A DNA stretch of 18,669 bases from UBA1723 sp045641065 (GCA_045641065.1 JAZUGF010000046.1:1-18669), one strand, 5' to 3'. Shown: positions 8,422 through 16,935, counted from the stretch's first letter. Translations and numbers: made by a program. Notes: a model not told the origin generated them from the letters alone.

Positions 8422-11400
8422 ATGGCTTTCAGAAAAGATACAAAAGTAAAAAATACATTCTCGAAGATTTCTATCGCTCTTGCTTCTCCAGAAGAGATTT
8501 TGGAGCAGTCAAGCGGTGAGGTGCTAAAGCCTGAGACAATCAACTATCGTACATACAAGCCAGAAAGAGATGGTTTGTTCTGCGAGAAGATCTTTGGACC
8601 AGTAAAGGATTTTGAGTGCCACTGTGGAAAGTATAAGAGAATCAGATATAAAGGTATTGTCTGCGACCGTTGTGGTGTTGAGGTGACTGAGAAGAAAGTT
8701 CGCCGCGAGAGAATGGGTCACATCCATTTGGTTGTGCCTGTTGCTCACAACTGGTATTTCAGATCAACTCCTAACAAGATCGGTTATCTTCTTGGTCTTC
8801 CATCAAAGACTCTTGATGCAATAATCTACTACGAAAAGTACGTTGTTTTGCAGCCAGGTATCTTAGCTAGCGAGGGTATTACTACTCGCCAGCTTTTGAC
8901 TGAGGAGGAATACCTAGATTTGATGGATAAACTTCCAATTGAGAATCTTCATCTTGAGGATACTGACCCTAATAAGTTTATCGCAAAGATGGGTGCCGAG
9001 GCTGTTTACGAGATGCTAAAGGAGGTTGACTTGGATTCTCTATCATACGAGTTGAGAAACAAGGCAAGCCAGGAGACATCTCAGCAGAGAAAGAATGAGG
9101 CTTTGAAGCGTCTTCAGGTGGTAGAGGCATTCCGTGCATCTCACGGTAAGAGCCGTCCTGAGTGGATGATCGTTAAGGTCGTTCCTGTTATCCCACCTGA
9201 ATTGCGTCCTTTGGTTCCATTGGATGGTGGACGTTTCGCAACTTCAGATTTGAATGATCTATACAGACGTGTTATTATCCGTAACAACCGTCTTAAGAGA
9301 CTAATAGAGATCCACGCTCCTGAGGTTATCCTACGTAACGAGAAGCGTATGTTGCAGGAGGCTGTCGATTCATTGTTCGACAACTCTAAGAAGGCAACAG
9401 CTGTTAAGTCGGAGGCTAACAGAGCATTGAAGTCATTGTCAGACAGCTTGAAGGGTAAGCAGGGACGTTTCCGTCAGAACTTGCTTGGTAAGCGTGTTGA
9501 CTACTCAGCTCGTTCCGTAATCGTCGTTGGACCAGAGTTGAAGATGCACGAGTGTGGTATTCCTAAATATATGGCAGCTGAGCTTTACAAGCCATTCGTT
9601 ATCCGTAAACTTATCGAGCGTGGTATCGTCAAGACAGTTAAGTCAGCAAAGAAGATTGTAGACCGCAAGGATCCAATCGTTTGGGATATCCTTGAGTACG
9701 TTATGAAGGGTCACCCAGTACTATTGAACCGTGCCCCTACATTGCATCGTCTTGGTATCCAGGCATTCCAGCCTAAGATGATCGAGGGTAAGGCAATCCA
9801 GTTGCACCCACTTGCATGTACAGCGTTCAACGCCGACTTCGATGGTGACCAGATGGCCGTTCACTTGCCACTAGGTAATGAGGCTGTTCTTGAGGCACAG
9901 ATGTTGATGCTTGGATCTCACAATATCCTTAACCCTGCTAACGGTGCTCCTATTACAGTGCCAGCACAGGACATGGTCCTTGGACTTTACTATATCACAA
10001 AGGAGCGTCCAGGTACTAAGGGTGAGGGGTTGAAGTTCTACGGAATGGAAGAGGCTCAGATTGCTTACAATGAGCAGAAGGTTGACCTTCACGCTCCAAT
10101 CGAGGTTGTTGTTGATGATGTAGACGAGAATGGAGCTCCAATCCGTCACATGGTTAAAACAACTGTTGGTAAGCTTATCTTCAATGAGAAAGTTCCAAAA
10201 GCTGTAGGTTTCATCAATGAACTTATTTCTAAGAAGTCATTGAAGAACATTATCAGCAAGGTTATCAAGACTTGTGGTGTTGCTCGTACAGCTCAGTTCT
10301 TGGATGATATTAAGAATCTTGGTTACTACATGGCCTTCAAGGGTTGTTTGTCATTTAACCTTGAGAACGTTATCATTCCTAAGGAGAAAGAGGAGTTTAT
10401 CAATGAGGGATATGCTCAGGTAGAGGAGATCATGAATAACTATAACTTGGGTGTTATTACTCCAAATGAGCGTTACAACAATATTATTAGCATCTGGACT
10501 GAGGTTAATAAGAATTTGACTGATGTCTTGATGAAGACAATTAAGGAGGACGAACAGGGATTCAACTCAGTTTACATGATGCTTGACTCTGGTGCCCGTG
10601 GATCTAGAGAGCAGATTCGTCAGCTTTCAGGAATGCGTGGTTTGATGGCTAAGCCTCAGAAGGCTGGAGCTGCAGGTGGTCAGATCATTGAGAACCCTAT
10701 CCTTTCTAACTTTAAGGAAGGTTTGTCAGTCCTTGAGTACTTTATCTCAACTCACGGTGCTCGTAAGGGTCTTGCCGATACAGCCTTGAAGACAGCCGAT
10801 GCAGGTTACTTGACACGTCGTCTTGTTGACGTATCTCACGATGTGATCATCAACGAAGAGGATTGTGGAACATTGCGTGGTCTTGTCTGCACAGATATTA
10901 AGAAGAACGATGATGTCATCGCTAAGTTGGGCGACAGAATCCTTGGTCGTGTGTCTGTTCACGATGTAGTTAATCCAGAGACAGGAGAGGTAATCGTGAT
11001 GGCAGGTCAGGAGATCAGAGAGGATCAGGTTGACGCAATCAACGCTGCTAAGATCGAAAAGGTTGAGATTCGTTCAGTGCTTACTTGTGAGTCTAAGAGA
11101 GGTGTTTGTGCTAAATGTTACGGACGTAACTTGGCAACAGGACGTATGGTTCAGGAAGGTGAGGCAGTTGGAGTTATCGCTGCTCAGGCTATCGGTGAGC
11201 CAGGAACTCAGTTGACACTTCGTACATTCCACGCCGGAGGTACTGCTGGTAACGTTGCAACAAACAACGGTATCACATCTAAATATGATGGTGTTGTTGA
11301 ATTTGAGGAGTTGAAGGTTGTAAAGACTGATAAGAAGTTTACTACAAAATACACAACTCCAACAGGTGATGTTGAGACAGAGCGTGAGGTAGAAGTAGTA

Positions 11401-12768
11401 GTAGGACGTCTATGTGAGGTGAGAATTGTCAACCCTACAACTAAGATTGAGCTTACTCGTGCTGAGATTCCTTACGGTACTGAACTATTCTTCAGACAAG
11501 GTCAGGAAATCCATAGTGGCGAAAAACTATGTGAGTGGGACCCATACAACGCCGTTATCGTAACCGAGGTGGCTGGTAAGGTAGAATTTGAGAGCTTGAT
11601 TGAGGGTGTTACTTGCCGTTCAGATCGTGATGCTGCAACAGGTAATGAGGAGAAGATTATTATTGAATCTAAGGATAAGACTAAGTCTCCTGTATGTAAC
11701 ATCATCAATGAGGATGGAAGCATCGAGAGATCATACAACTTGCCAGTGGGTGCAACAGTCGTTGTTTCTGAGGGTGAAAAATTGAAGAAAGGTCAGCTTT
11801 TGGTTAAGATCCCAAGATCTTCAAGCAAGGCAGGCGATATCACCGGAGGTCTTCCACGAGTACAAGAGTTGTTCGAGGCTCGTAATCCGTCAAATCCAGC
11901 GATCGTTGCTGAAATCGATGGGGAGATCTCATTCGGTAAGATCAAGAGAGGTAACCGTGAAATCTCTGTCACTTCTAAGTTCGGTGAGATTAAGAAATAT
12001 CTAGTTTCTTTGTCTAAACAGGTCTTGGTACAGGAGGGTGACTATGTACGTGCAGGAAACCCAATCTCCGACGGTGCTATTTGTCCATCAGATATTCTAG
12101 CAATCCTTGGTCCTACTGCCGTTCAGGAGTACATTGTGAACGAGGTTCAGGATGTGTACCGTCTACAGGGTGTAGGTATCAACGATAAGCACTTTGAGGT
12201 TATCGTACGTCAGATGATGCGTAAGGTTCAGATTTCTGATCCAGGTGATACATTGTTCTTGGAGAACGATCTAGTTGACAAGCTAGAGTTTATGGAGGAG
12301 AACGATAAGTTGTTTGATAAGAAGATCGTTGTCGACGCTGGTGGTTCTACAAACTTTAAGCCAGGTCAGGTCGTTACAGCTCGTAACCTTCGTGCTGAGA
12401 ACAGTATGCTTAAGCGTCGTGACTTGAAGATCGTTACAGTTCGTGATGCTATCCCTGCAACTGCAACTCAGATTCTACAAGGTATCACAGGAGCTGCTCT
12501 TCAGACTCGTAGCTTCATGTCTTCTGCATCATTCCAGCAGACAACTAAGGTTCTTAACGATGCCGCTCTACGTGGTAAGACTGATTACCTTGAGGGTATG
12601 AAGGAGAACGTTATCTGCGGTCACTTGATTCCAGCTGGTACAGGTCTTTCTAAGTTCCAGCAGATCATCGTTGGTCCAAAGGAGGAGATGGAGAGAGCAT
12701 ACGCTAAGTCTTCATACGATTATGAGGATGGTGATTTCGCTGTTGAGTTCCCTTCTGAGAACGAATAA
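8422..12768 (+). CDS. rpoC: DNA-directed RNA polymerase subunit beta prime
   Basis: RpoC is the beta prime subunit, which carries the active-site magnesium. It is 1448 residues long. The N-terminal zinc ribbon uses C66, C68, C81 and C84. The catalytic motif NADFDGDQM has its aspartates at 472, 474 and 476. The second zinc site uses C815, C889, C896 and C899. The trigger-loop/bridge region is followed by a typical C-terminus with an acidic tail. It is translated from an ATG 12 bases after rpoB. A small hairpin overlapping its stop (12767-12784) and then a strong terminator follow. Confidence 0.99.
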   Translation: MAFRKDTKVKNTFSKISIALASPEEILEQSSGEVLKPETINYRTYKPERDGLFCEKIFGPVKDFECHCGKYKRIRYKGIVCDRCGVEVTEKKVRRERMGHIHLVVPVAHNWYFRSTPNKIGYLLGLPSKTLDAIIYYEKYVVLQPGILASEGITTRQLLTEEEYLDLMDKLPIENLHLEDTDPNKFIAKMGAEAVYEMLKEVDLDSLSYELRNKASQETSQQRKNEALKRLQVVEAFRASHGKSRPEWMIVKVVPVIPPELRPLVPLDGGRFATSDLNDLYRRVIIRNNRLKRLIEIHAPEVILRNEKRMLQEAVDSLFDNSKKATAVKSEANRALKSLSDSLKGKQGRFRQNLLGKRVDYSARSVIVVGPELKMHECGIPKYMAAELYKPFVIRKLIERGIVKTVKSAKKIVDRKDPIVWDILEYVMKGHPVLLNRAPTLHRLGIQAFQPKMIEGKAIQLHPLACTAFNADFDGDQMAVHLPLGNEAVLEAQMLMLGSHNILNPANGAPITVPAQDMVLGLYYITKERPGTKGEGLKFYGMEEAQIAYNEQKVDLHAPIEVVVDDVDENGAPIRHMVKTTVGKLIFNEKVPKAVGFINELISKKSLKNIISKVIKTCGVARTAQFLDDIKNLGYYMAFKGCLSFNLENVIIPKEKEEFINEGYAQVEEIMNNYNLGVITPNERYNNIISIWTEVNKNLTDVLMKTIKEDEQGFNSVYMMLDSGARGSREQIRQLSGMRGLMAKPQKAGAAGGQIIENPILSNFKEGLSVLEYFISTHGARKGLADTALKTADAGYLTRRLVDVSHDVIINEEDCGTLRGLVCTDIKKNDDVIAKLGDRILGRVSVHDVVNPETGEVIVMAGQEIREDQVDAINAAKIEKVEIRSVLTCESKRGVCAKCYGRNLATGRMVQEGEAVGVIAAQAIGEPGTQLTLRTFHAGGTAGNVATNNGITSKYDGVVEFEELKVVKTDKKFTTKYTTPTGDVETEREVEVVVGRLCEVRIVNPTTKIELTRAEIPYGTELFFRQGQEIHSGEKLCEWDPYNAVIVTEVAGKVEFESLIEGVTCRSDRDAATGNEEKIIIESKDKTKSPVCNIINEDGSIERSYNLPVGATVVVSEGEKLKKGQLLVKIPRSSSKAGDITGGLPRVQELFEARNPSNPAIVAEIDGEISFGKIKRGNREISVTSKFGEIKKYLVSLSKQVLVQEGDYVRAGNPISDGAICPSDILAILGPTAVQEYIVNEVQDVYRLQGVGINDKHFEVIVRQMMRKVQISDPGDTLFLENDLVDKLEFMEENDKLFDKKIVVDAGGSTNFKPGQVVTARNLRAENSMLKRRDLKIVTVRDAIPATATQILQGITGAALQTRSFMSSASFQQTTKVLNDAALRGKTDYLEGMKENVICGHLIPAGTGLSKFQQIIVGPKEEMERAYAKSSYDYEDGDFAVEFPSENE

Positions 12769-12792
12769 TTAGATTTCTCTAATTAAACATAT

Positions 12793-12827
12793 AAAAAGTA
12801 GGCTGCAATTTGTAGCCTGCTTTTTTT
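12793..12827 (+). terminator. Intrinsic terminator after rpoC
   Basis: A 9-bp stem (12798-12806 with 12812-12820, two G-T wobbles) with loop AATTT is preceded by five A's (12793-12797) and followed by seven T's (12821-12827). The flanking A and T tracts extend the pairing. It lies 24 bases after the rpoC stop and closes the tRNA-tuf-rpoBC cluster. A weaker 7-bp A/T-rich hairpin at 12767-12784 overlaps the stop codon. Confidence 0.9.
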
Positions 12828-12879
12828 GTTTCAGGTTTCAAATTTATGAGGCTAAGAAATGAAGGTTTGTGTAGAGCCC

Positions 12880-12921
12880 GTCATTGTTAACGACAACGTC
12901 AAGGTCAAGGTCAACGTTAAT
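12880..12921. repeat. Degenerate 6-bp tandem repeat array, seven units
   Basis: Seven consecutive hexamers fit the consensus GTCAAC, with each unit of the form GNNANN. The central two units (12898-12909) are identical GTCAAG copies. The array lies in the 211-base gap between rpoC and the DUF3467 gene and stops one base before the TTTG -33 box at 12923. It may be a decayed simple-sequence repeat or part of a regulatory region. Nothing else is apparent between the terminator and this array (12828-12879). Confidence 0.6.
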
Positions 12922-12922
12922 A

Positions 12923-12954
12923 TTTGCATTAATAATTCTAAAATCGTACTTTTG
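12923..12954 (+). promoter_or_regulatory. Bacteroidota-type promoter for the DUF3467 gene
   Basis: A -33 TTTG (12923-12926) and a -7 TACTTTTG (12947-12954, matching TAnnTTTG exactly) are separated by 20 bases, within the known spacing for the primary sigma factor of Bacteroidota. Transcription would start near 12960, giving a leader of about 20 bases before the ATG at 12980. Confidence 0.75.
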
Positions 12955-12979
12955 CTTAAAATCAATAAAATTTTAGATC

Positions 12980-13342
12980 ATGGATAATAACGATAACAAC
13001 GATAAAGACCAACGTCGTGGTTTCCCCGTTGAAATCACAGAGGAGATAGCAGAGGGTGTATATGCCAATTTTGCCCTTGTAGGCCATTCTCAGACAGAAT
13101 TCTTGCTAGACTTTGCCAAGACTATACCAGGACAACAAAAAGGCAAAATAAAGAGCCGTGTGATCATGTCTCCAATACAGGCAAAACGTTTGCTTCGTGC
13201 GTTGGCTGACAACCTCGCTAAATATGAGCAGACTTTCGGAACAATCAACGATCAGCCTGTTAATCCTCGTGGTAATGGCAACGGCGACAATGGATCTGTT
13301 CCTCCATCGTTCATGGGATTCAATGGTACAGGTGAAGCATAA
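12980..13342 (+). CDS. DUF3467 domain protein
   Basis: This small protein of 120 residues has unknown function. The DUF3467 core spans about residues 17-88: an acidic beta segment (VEITEEIAEGVYANFALVGHS), a conserved TEFLLDFAKTIPG, a basic stretch (KGKIKSRVIMSP), and a helix that ends at KYEQTFG. The N-terminal tail is rich in Asn and Asp and the C-terminal tail in Gly and Asn, both probably disordered. There is no signal peptide or membrane segment, so a cytoplasmic location is inferred. DUF3467 genes are often found next to rpoC in this phylum. Here the gene has its own promoter and is followed by a palindromic terminator, so it is probably monocistronic. Confidence 0.9.
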   Translation: MDNNDNNDKDQRRGFPVEITEEIAEGVYANFALVGHSQTEFLLDFAKTIPGQQKGKIKSRVIMSPIQAKRLLRALADNLAKYEQTFGTINDQPVNPRGNGNGDNGSVPPSFMGFNGTGEA

Positions 13343-13344
13343 TT

Positions 13345-13372
13345 AAAATGCTAAATTAAAAATGCTGAATTG
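13345..13372. repeat. 14-bp imperfect tandem duplication
   Basis: Two 14-base units, 13345-13358 and 13359-13372, share AAAATGCTnAATT and match at 12 of 14 positions. They lie between the DUF3467 stop and a GC-rich palindrome. They may be part of the same intergenic repeat element. Confidence 0.55.
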
Positions 13373-13374
13373 TA

Positions 13375-13404
13375 GAGACGTGGCATTGCCGCGTCTCCTT
13401 TTTT
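13375..13404 (+). terminator. GC-rich palindrome acting as intrinsic terminator
   Basis: GAGACGTGGC (13375-13384) pairs with GCCGCGTCTC (13388-13397) over 10 bp with one T-G wobble, leaving a 3-base loop. C13398 and six T's (13399-13404) follow. It has the form of a terminator for the DUF3467 gene. Its core is related to the palindrome at 16936-16955, which suggests a dispersed repeat element co-opted as a terminator. Confidence 0.75.
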
Positions 13405-13439
13405 ATGTCCTCTTAATCGCTTTAATTATTAATTATTTT

Positions 13440-13447
13440 TATCTTTG
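13440..13447 (+). promoter_or_regulatory. -7 promoter box upstream of the zinc-enzyme-like gene
   Basis: TATCTTTG matches TAnnTTTG exactly and lies 38 bases before the ATG at 13486. At the preferred 20-base spacing only a poor -33 match (ATCG at 13416-13419) is found, so strength is uncertain. It would serve the gene at 13486 and perhaps the two genes after it. Confidence 0.6.
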
Positions 13448-13485
13448 TCGTAAACGATTTAATAATTTAGGATTTTACTTAGGAT

Positions 13486-14448
13486 ATGAAGAAATACTCT
13501 CATGCATGGATAGCCTTTATGGCGATGAAAAGACTGGAGGTTATCGCTACCACAGAAGATGAATCAGTTGTCAAAGGTGTTGCGGATGACGTCCGTCAGC
13601 ATGCAAAAACTCTTTGGAAATGGTTTAGAAACTACCGTGATTTTGTTATTGAAGGTGCATGGTATCCCGACGAGGTATTCAAGGATATGAGCACAAGCCA
13701 TATTGTCAAGTATGAGCCTGAAGGCAATTACTCAGAATTTCGTAATATGCCTGGTACTCACTCCATCAGTGCTATGATGAAAAAATCATCACCTCTCTAC
13801 AAAAAGCCTTATTCTATCGTTAAGGGAAATTGTGCAGACCGTTGCGAATCTATCGCCCACAGTATCGTCGACAATTTCAAGATGCTTCAGAAGGAGGACC
13901 GTGGTTGCCCAATCACTACTACCAACAACCATATTGCAATGCGTTTCTTCATTCTTAGCCACTACGTCGCCGATTGTCATATGCCTTTCCACTGCGACAA
14001 TCGTCCGTTCAGCGACGAGAAGGGTATGCATGGCATCATTGAGAAGAAATGGGAGGACCAAATCAAAAAGTCGTATAAGATCGACGTCGATAATAATCGT
14101 TTTTTCTATGATCCCGACGGCTATCCGTTGCCGTTAAACTCTTCTGCATTTCTCGATGATGTTGTAAATGAAATCCAGACACGTCAGTATATTCACGGAT
14201 GGGGAACAAATAACTCTAGCACTTGGGACTATATGAGTGGCGTTTCTCAGTATTCGTATCTGTTCTCTCGTTTCTTGGTTCCTGAAAGTTTTTCTACAAA
14301 TCAGAATTTTGTGGAGTTTACAGAACAAACAGAGTGGGGCAAAAACTTCGATGCGTATAATAAGATGATCTTCTCCGACGCGATTGATTCCATCGCACGT
14401 ATTTGGCTACACGTGTGGATTAAATACCGACAGTGGTTGAAGGAATAA
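13486..14448 (+). CDS. Zinc-dependent phospholipase C / S1-P1 nuclease-fold protein
   Basis: The protein has 320 residues. The ligand pattern of the trinuclear-zinc phospholipase C / P1 nuclease fold can be read: H6 (in SHAW), D62 (in WYPD), H72, then H159-x3-D163-x5-H169 (HYVADCHMPFH) and H182-x3-E186 (HGIIE). The last spacing, with Glu, is that of bacterial phospholipase C; P1 nuclease has Asp there. A zinc hydrolase acting on phosphate esters is likely, but the substrate cannot be told from sequence. The N-terminus has no hydrophobic signal, and a TAG at 13480-13482, in frame just two codons upstream, rules out a longer start. Secreted members of this fold use a mature N-terminal Trp as a zinc ligand; here the position of P1 Trp1 would be Met1. 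A gap of 37 bases with no visible promoter separates it from the next gene. Confidence 0.75.
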   Translation: MKKYSHAWIAFMAMKRLEVIATTEDESVVKGVADDVRQHAKTLWKWFRNYRDFVIEGAWYPDEVFKDMSTSHIVKYEPEGNYSEFRNMPGTHSISAMMKKSSPLYKKPYSIVKGNCADRCESIAHSIVDNFKMLQKEDRGCPITTTNNHIAMRFFILSHYVADCHMPFHCDNRPFSDEKGMHGIIEKKWEDQIKKSYKIDVDNNRFFYDPDGYPLPLNSSAFLDDVVNEIQTRQYIHGWGTNNSSTWDYMSGVSQYSYLFSRFLVPESFSTNQNFVEFTEQTEWGKNFDAYNKMIFSDAIDSIARIWLHVWIKYRQWLKE

Positions 14449-14485
14449 ATAATGTGAATAATTAAGAAAATAATTAATTTCAGGT

Positions 14486-16918
14486 ATGATAAAAAAACAA
14501 ATCATCCGCTTGTTAGTCCTACTCGTCACTAGCCTGGTGACGCAATGTCTGTATGCGGACACATTGTCGGTCAATTCCACGATTGAGAAGGTCACCGTCT
14601 ACAAGAAGGGAGCTTTAGTTAGTCGTAAAGTGCATGTGAAGATTCCTGCTGGTGTGACAGTGTTGAAGATTCCGATGCTTAGCCCTGTTTTCAACCAAAA
14701 AACTATTCAGGTAGGGGTGTCCAACTCTGATATCTCTTTGGGTAAGGTCAAGGTGGAGATGGAGATGCCTAACCGTGCTTCCGTCGCACATGCCAATGAT
14801 TCGTTGGTGAAGCGTCTTGCTCTTATCAATGACTCTGCCAATTTGATAGACTCTTACAAGTCTGTGCTGGATCGTGAGCGTACTATTCTTCTCAACAACG
14901 ATGACATCGGTGGAAGGAAAGGTTTTGATGCGGCAAAGTTAGCCGACGTCGCTGCTTTCCTTCGTAAGGATTTGGATGAGATTGCCGATTTGCTGATTGG
15001 CTACAACAAAAGCCAGAAAAAACTTGAGTCGGAGAAGAAAAATATTGGCCAAGAGATAAAACTTTTGGATGAGAGAGCCATGGTGCCTAAGGCGGCTCTT
15101 TATGTCTCGCTGGTGTCGAATAATCCAAGTGAGACGAATATTGATTTTAGTTATGTGGTGCAAGATGCAGAGTGGACTCCATTCTTTGAGTTGAGAATCT
15201 CAGAGAATAACCCATCCATGGAGGTGACTAAAAAGGTGATGGTCAATCAAAATACTAAGGAGGATTGGAATGATGTGAAGATGACTGTCACTCGAACAAA
15301 TCCATCCGACAATAATGCCCGTCCAGAGTTGAAGCGTTACACTCTACCTCAAACGTATAGCAGTACATCATCGTCGACTTCAGAAAGGAAGATGGTGAAG
15401 GTAATGGGAAATGTGCGTGACAGTCGTGAAAGTATCCAGGGTGTTCTGATTGAATGTCCGTCGACTAACGTCACTGCACAGACTGACGCATCTGGTTATT
15501 ATGATATCTTGGTTCCAGAAAACAGTCAATTGAAGTTTTTTCACAATAGTCATAAGACTGTTGATAAGAGAATCCAAAGCGATAATGTCATAATTCTCAA
15601 TGTGATAATGGAAGAGGATGCAAAGAAAATTTATGGAAACAGAATTAGAATTAGAGGTGTCGTAAGAGATTCACTTGAACCTCTTCCATTTGCAAATATT
15701 CTTGTCAAAGGAACAAAGGAAGGCACTAATAGTGACATAGATGGAAACTATGAAATTGATGTCCCTATAGGTGCTGTCTTGGAGTTCTCTTATTCTGGAT
15801 ATCAAACGGTAACTCGTAAAATCACAAGTGCCACATCCTCTATTATGAATGTGACATTGAACTTTGAAGAGCTTGAAGAATTGGTGGTTACTGGTTACGG
15901 AAAAAAGGGTAGATCAAAGGTAAAGAGATCAAAGGAGACTGTATCTATTGATGAAGCGTTGGCAGAAAGAGTATCTGGAGTGTCAGTGAATAGTTCTTCT
16001 GGTCAACCAGGATCTGCTTCAAGTGTGAGAGTTCGAGGTGTCTCCTCTTTGTCTGGAACTGATGAACCATTGTATGTCGTAGATGGAATTCCATTGGTAA
16101 AAGGTAAAGATGGTGCCAATACAAATCCAATGGCATCAATTGATCCTTCTGATATCCTTACAATGGAAGTCTTGAATGACGCTTCTTCGACAAGTATCTA
16201 TGGATCGCGCGCATCTAATGGTGTGATTCTTATTACAACTAAGAAGGGATCTAAGGTGGGCTCAGGATTATACTTGTCCACTTTCTCAAAACTTCAGGAT
16301 TACACAGCAGAATCGACAACGTTGAACACAATCACGTCGGACGGATCTGAACATGAGGCGACGCTTGGTTCTCAAAGTATACCTGCTAAATTCAGTTATT
16401 ATGCTGCTCCTAAAATCACTCCGAATGTCTACATGTTGGCTGAGGTCCCTAATTGGCGCGACTATGAGTTGCTAAAGGGTAAATTGCGAGTCTTCTTGGA
16501 TAACACTTACGTTGGTGATTCTTACTGGACTCCGAATGAGATTCAGGATACATTACACTTCTCGGTTGGTAAAGAGAAGAATATCGGAGTGGAGCGTATA
16601 TTGAAGTCGACAAAAGAGCGTAAGTCGATGTTGAGAACAGCAAAGAAGGTAACACGAAACTGGGTTATCACGGTCAAGAATAATAAGGAGACGGCTGTGG
16701 ATATCGTAGTGGAGGATCAGATTCCTGTCGCCACTAACGACGAGGCTAAAGTCACTCTTCTTGAGTCGAGCAATGCTAAGGTCAACGATAAGGAGGGCAT
16801 CTTGAAATGGAATCTTCATCTTGCTCCCGGTGAAAAGAAGGAACTCAACATCAATTATGAGGTGAAGGTGAAGAATGAGTTCCTTTTCGACAAATTGATT
16901 GACAACAAAGATCTATAA
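14486..16918 (+). CDS. MuiA-family (DUF4140/DUF4139) protein with inserted SusC-type plug domain
   Basis: An exported protein of 810 residues, function unknown. Domains in order: a signal peptide (1-24, cleavage likely after LYA); a DUF4140-like beta domain (about 32-100); a charged helical coiled-coil stretch (about 101-198); the first part of DUF4139 (about 201-290, with DAEWTPFFELRI); a Ser/Thr linker; a carboxypeptidase-regulatory-like beta-sandwich (about 302-378); a second such domain (about 386-460, with RGVVRDSLEPLPFANILVKG); a VVTGYG box (467-472); a TonB-receptor plug (about 473-588) with hallmarks VRVRG, PLYVVDGIP, SIYGSRASNGVILITTKKG; then the rest of DUF4139 (about 592-808). There is no beta barrel after the plug. 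VVTGYG to TTKKG is the N-terminal pattern of SusC/RagA transporters. Fold and export are well supported; the role of the plug is open. The next gene is a paralog lacking most of the plug module. Confidence 0.88.
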   Translation: MIKKQIIRLLVLLVTSLVTQCLYADTLSVNSTIEKVTVYKKGALVSRKVHVKIPAGVTVLKIPMLSPVFNQKTIQVGVSNSDISLGKVKVEMEMPNRASVAHANDSLVKRLALINDSANLIDSYKSVLDRERTILLNNDDIGGRKGFDAAKLADVAAFLRKDLDEIADLLIGYNKSQKKLESEKKNIGQEIKLLDERAMVPKAALYVSLVSNNPSETNIDFSYVVQDAEWTPFFELRISENNPSMEVTKKVMVNQNTKEDWNDVKMTVTRTNPSDNNARPELKRYTLPQTYSSTSSSTSERKMVKVMGNVRDSRESIQGVLIECPSTNVTAQTDASGYYDILVPENSQLKFFHNSHKTVDKRIQSDNVIILNVIMEEDAKKIYGNRIRIRGVVRDSLEPLPFANILVKGTKEGTNSDIDGNYEIDVPIGAVLEFSYSGYQTVTRKITSATSSIMNVTLNFEELEELVVTGYGKKGRSKVKRSKETVSIDEALAERVSGVSVNSSSGQPGSASSVRVRGVSSLSGTDEPLYVVDGIPLVKGKDGANTNPMASIDPSDILTMEVLNDASSTSIYGSRASNGVILITTKKGSKVGSGLYLSTFSKLQDYTAESTTLNTITSDGSEHEATLGSQSIPAKFSYYAAPKITPNVYMLAEVPNWRDYELLKGKLRVFLDNTYVGDSYWTPNEIQDTLHFSVGKEKNIGVERILKSTKERKSMLRTAKKVTRNWVITVKNNKETAVDIVVEDQIPVATNDEAKVTLLESSNAKVNDKEGILKWNLHLAPGEKKELNINYEVKVKNEFLFDKLIDNKDL

Positions 16919-16920
16919 TG

Positions 16921-16934
16921 ATTCGTAATTCGTA
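16921..16934. repeat. 7-bp perfect tandem duplication
   Basis: ATTCGTA occurs twice in a row, directly before the GC-rich palindrome at 16936. A similar arrangement, a short tandem duplication then a palindrome, is seen at 13345-13397. Confidence 0.7.
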
Positions 16935-16935
16935 T

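Noticed and set aside
4597..12768. Numerous reverse-strand open frames of 60-130 codons within rpoB and rpoC
   Set aside because: They are antisense shadows of strongly coding genes, with no start context, no promoter and low-complexity Ser/Thr/Leu-rich products.
13362..13562. 66-codon open frame with a hydrophobic start
   Set aside because: It runs through a terminator hairpin and a promoter box and overlaps the zinc-enzyme-like gene in another frame; no family resemblance.
14537..14548. VTQC in the signal peptide of the first MuiA-family protein as a lipobox
   Set aside because: Gln before the Cys is not accepted by signal peptidase II; a normal cleavage after LYA is expected.
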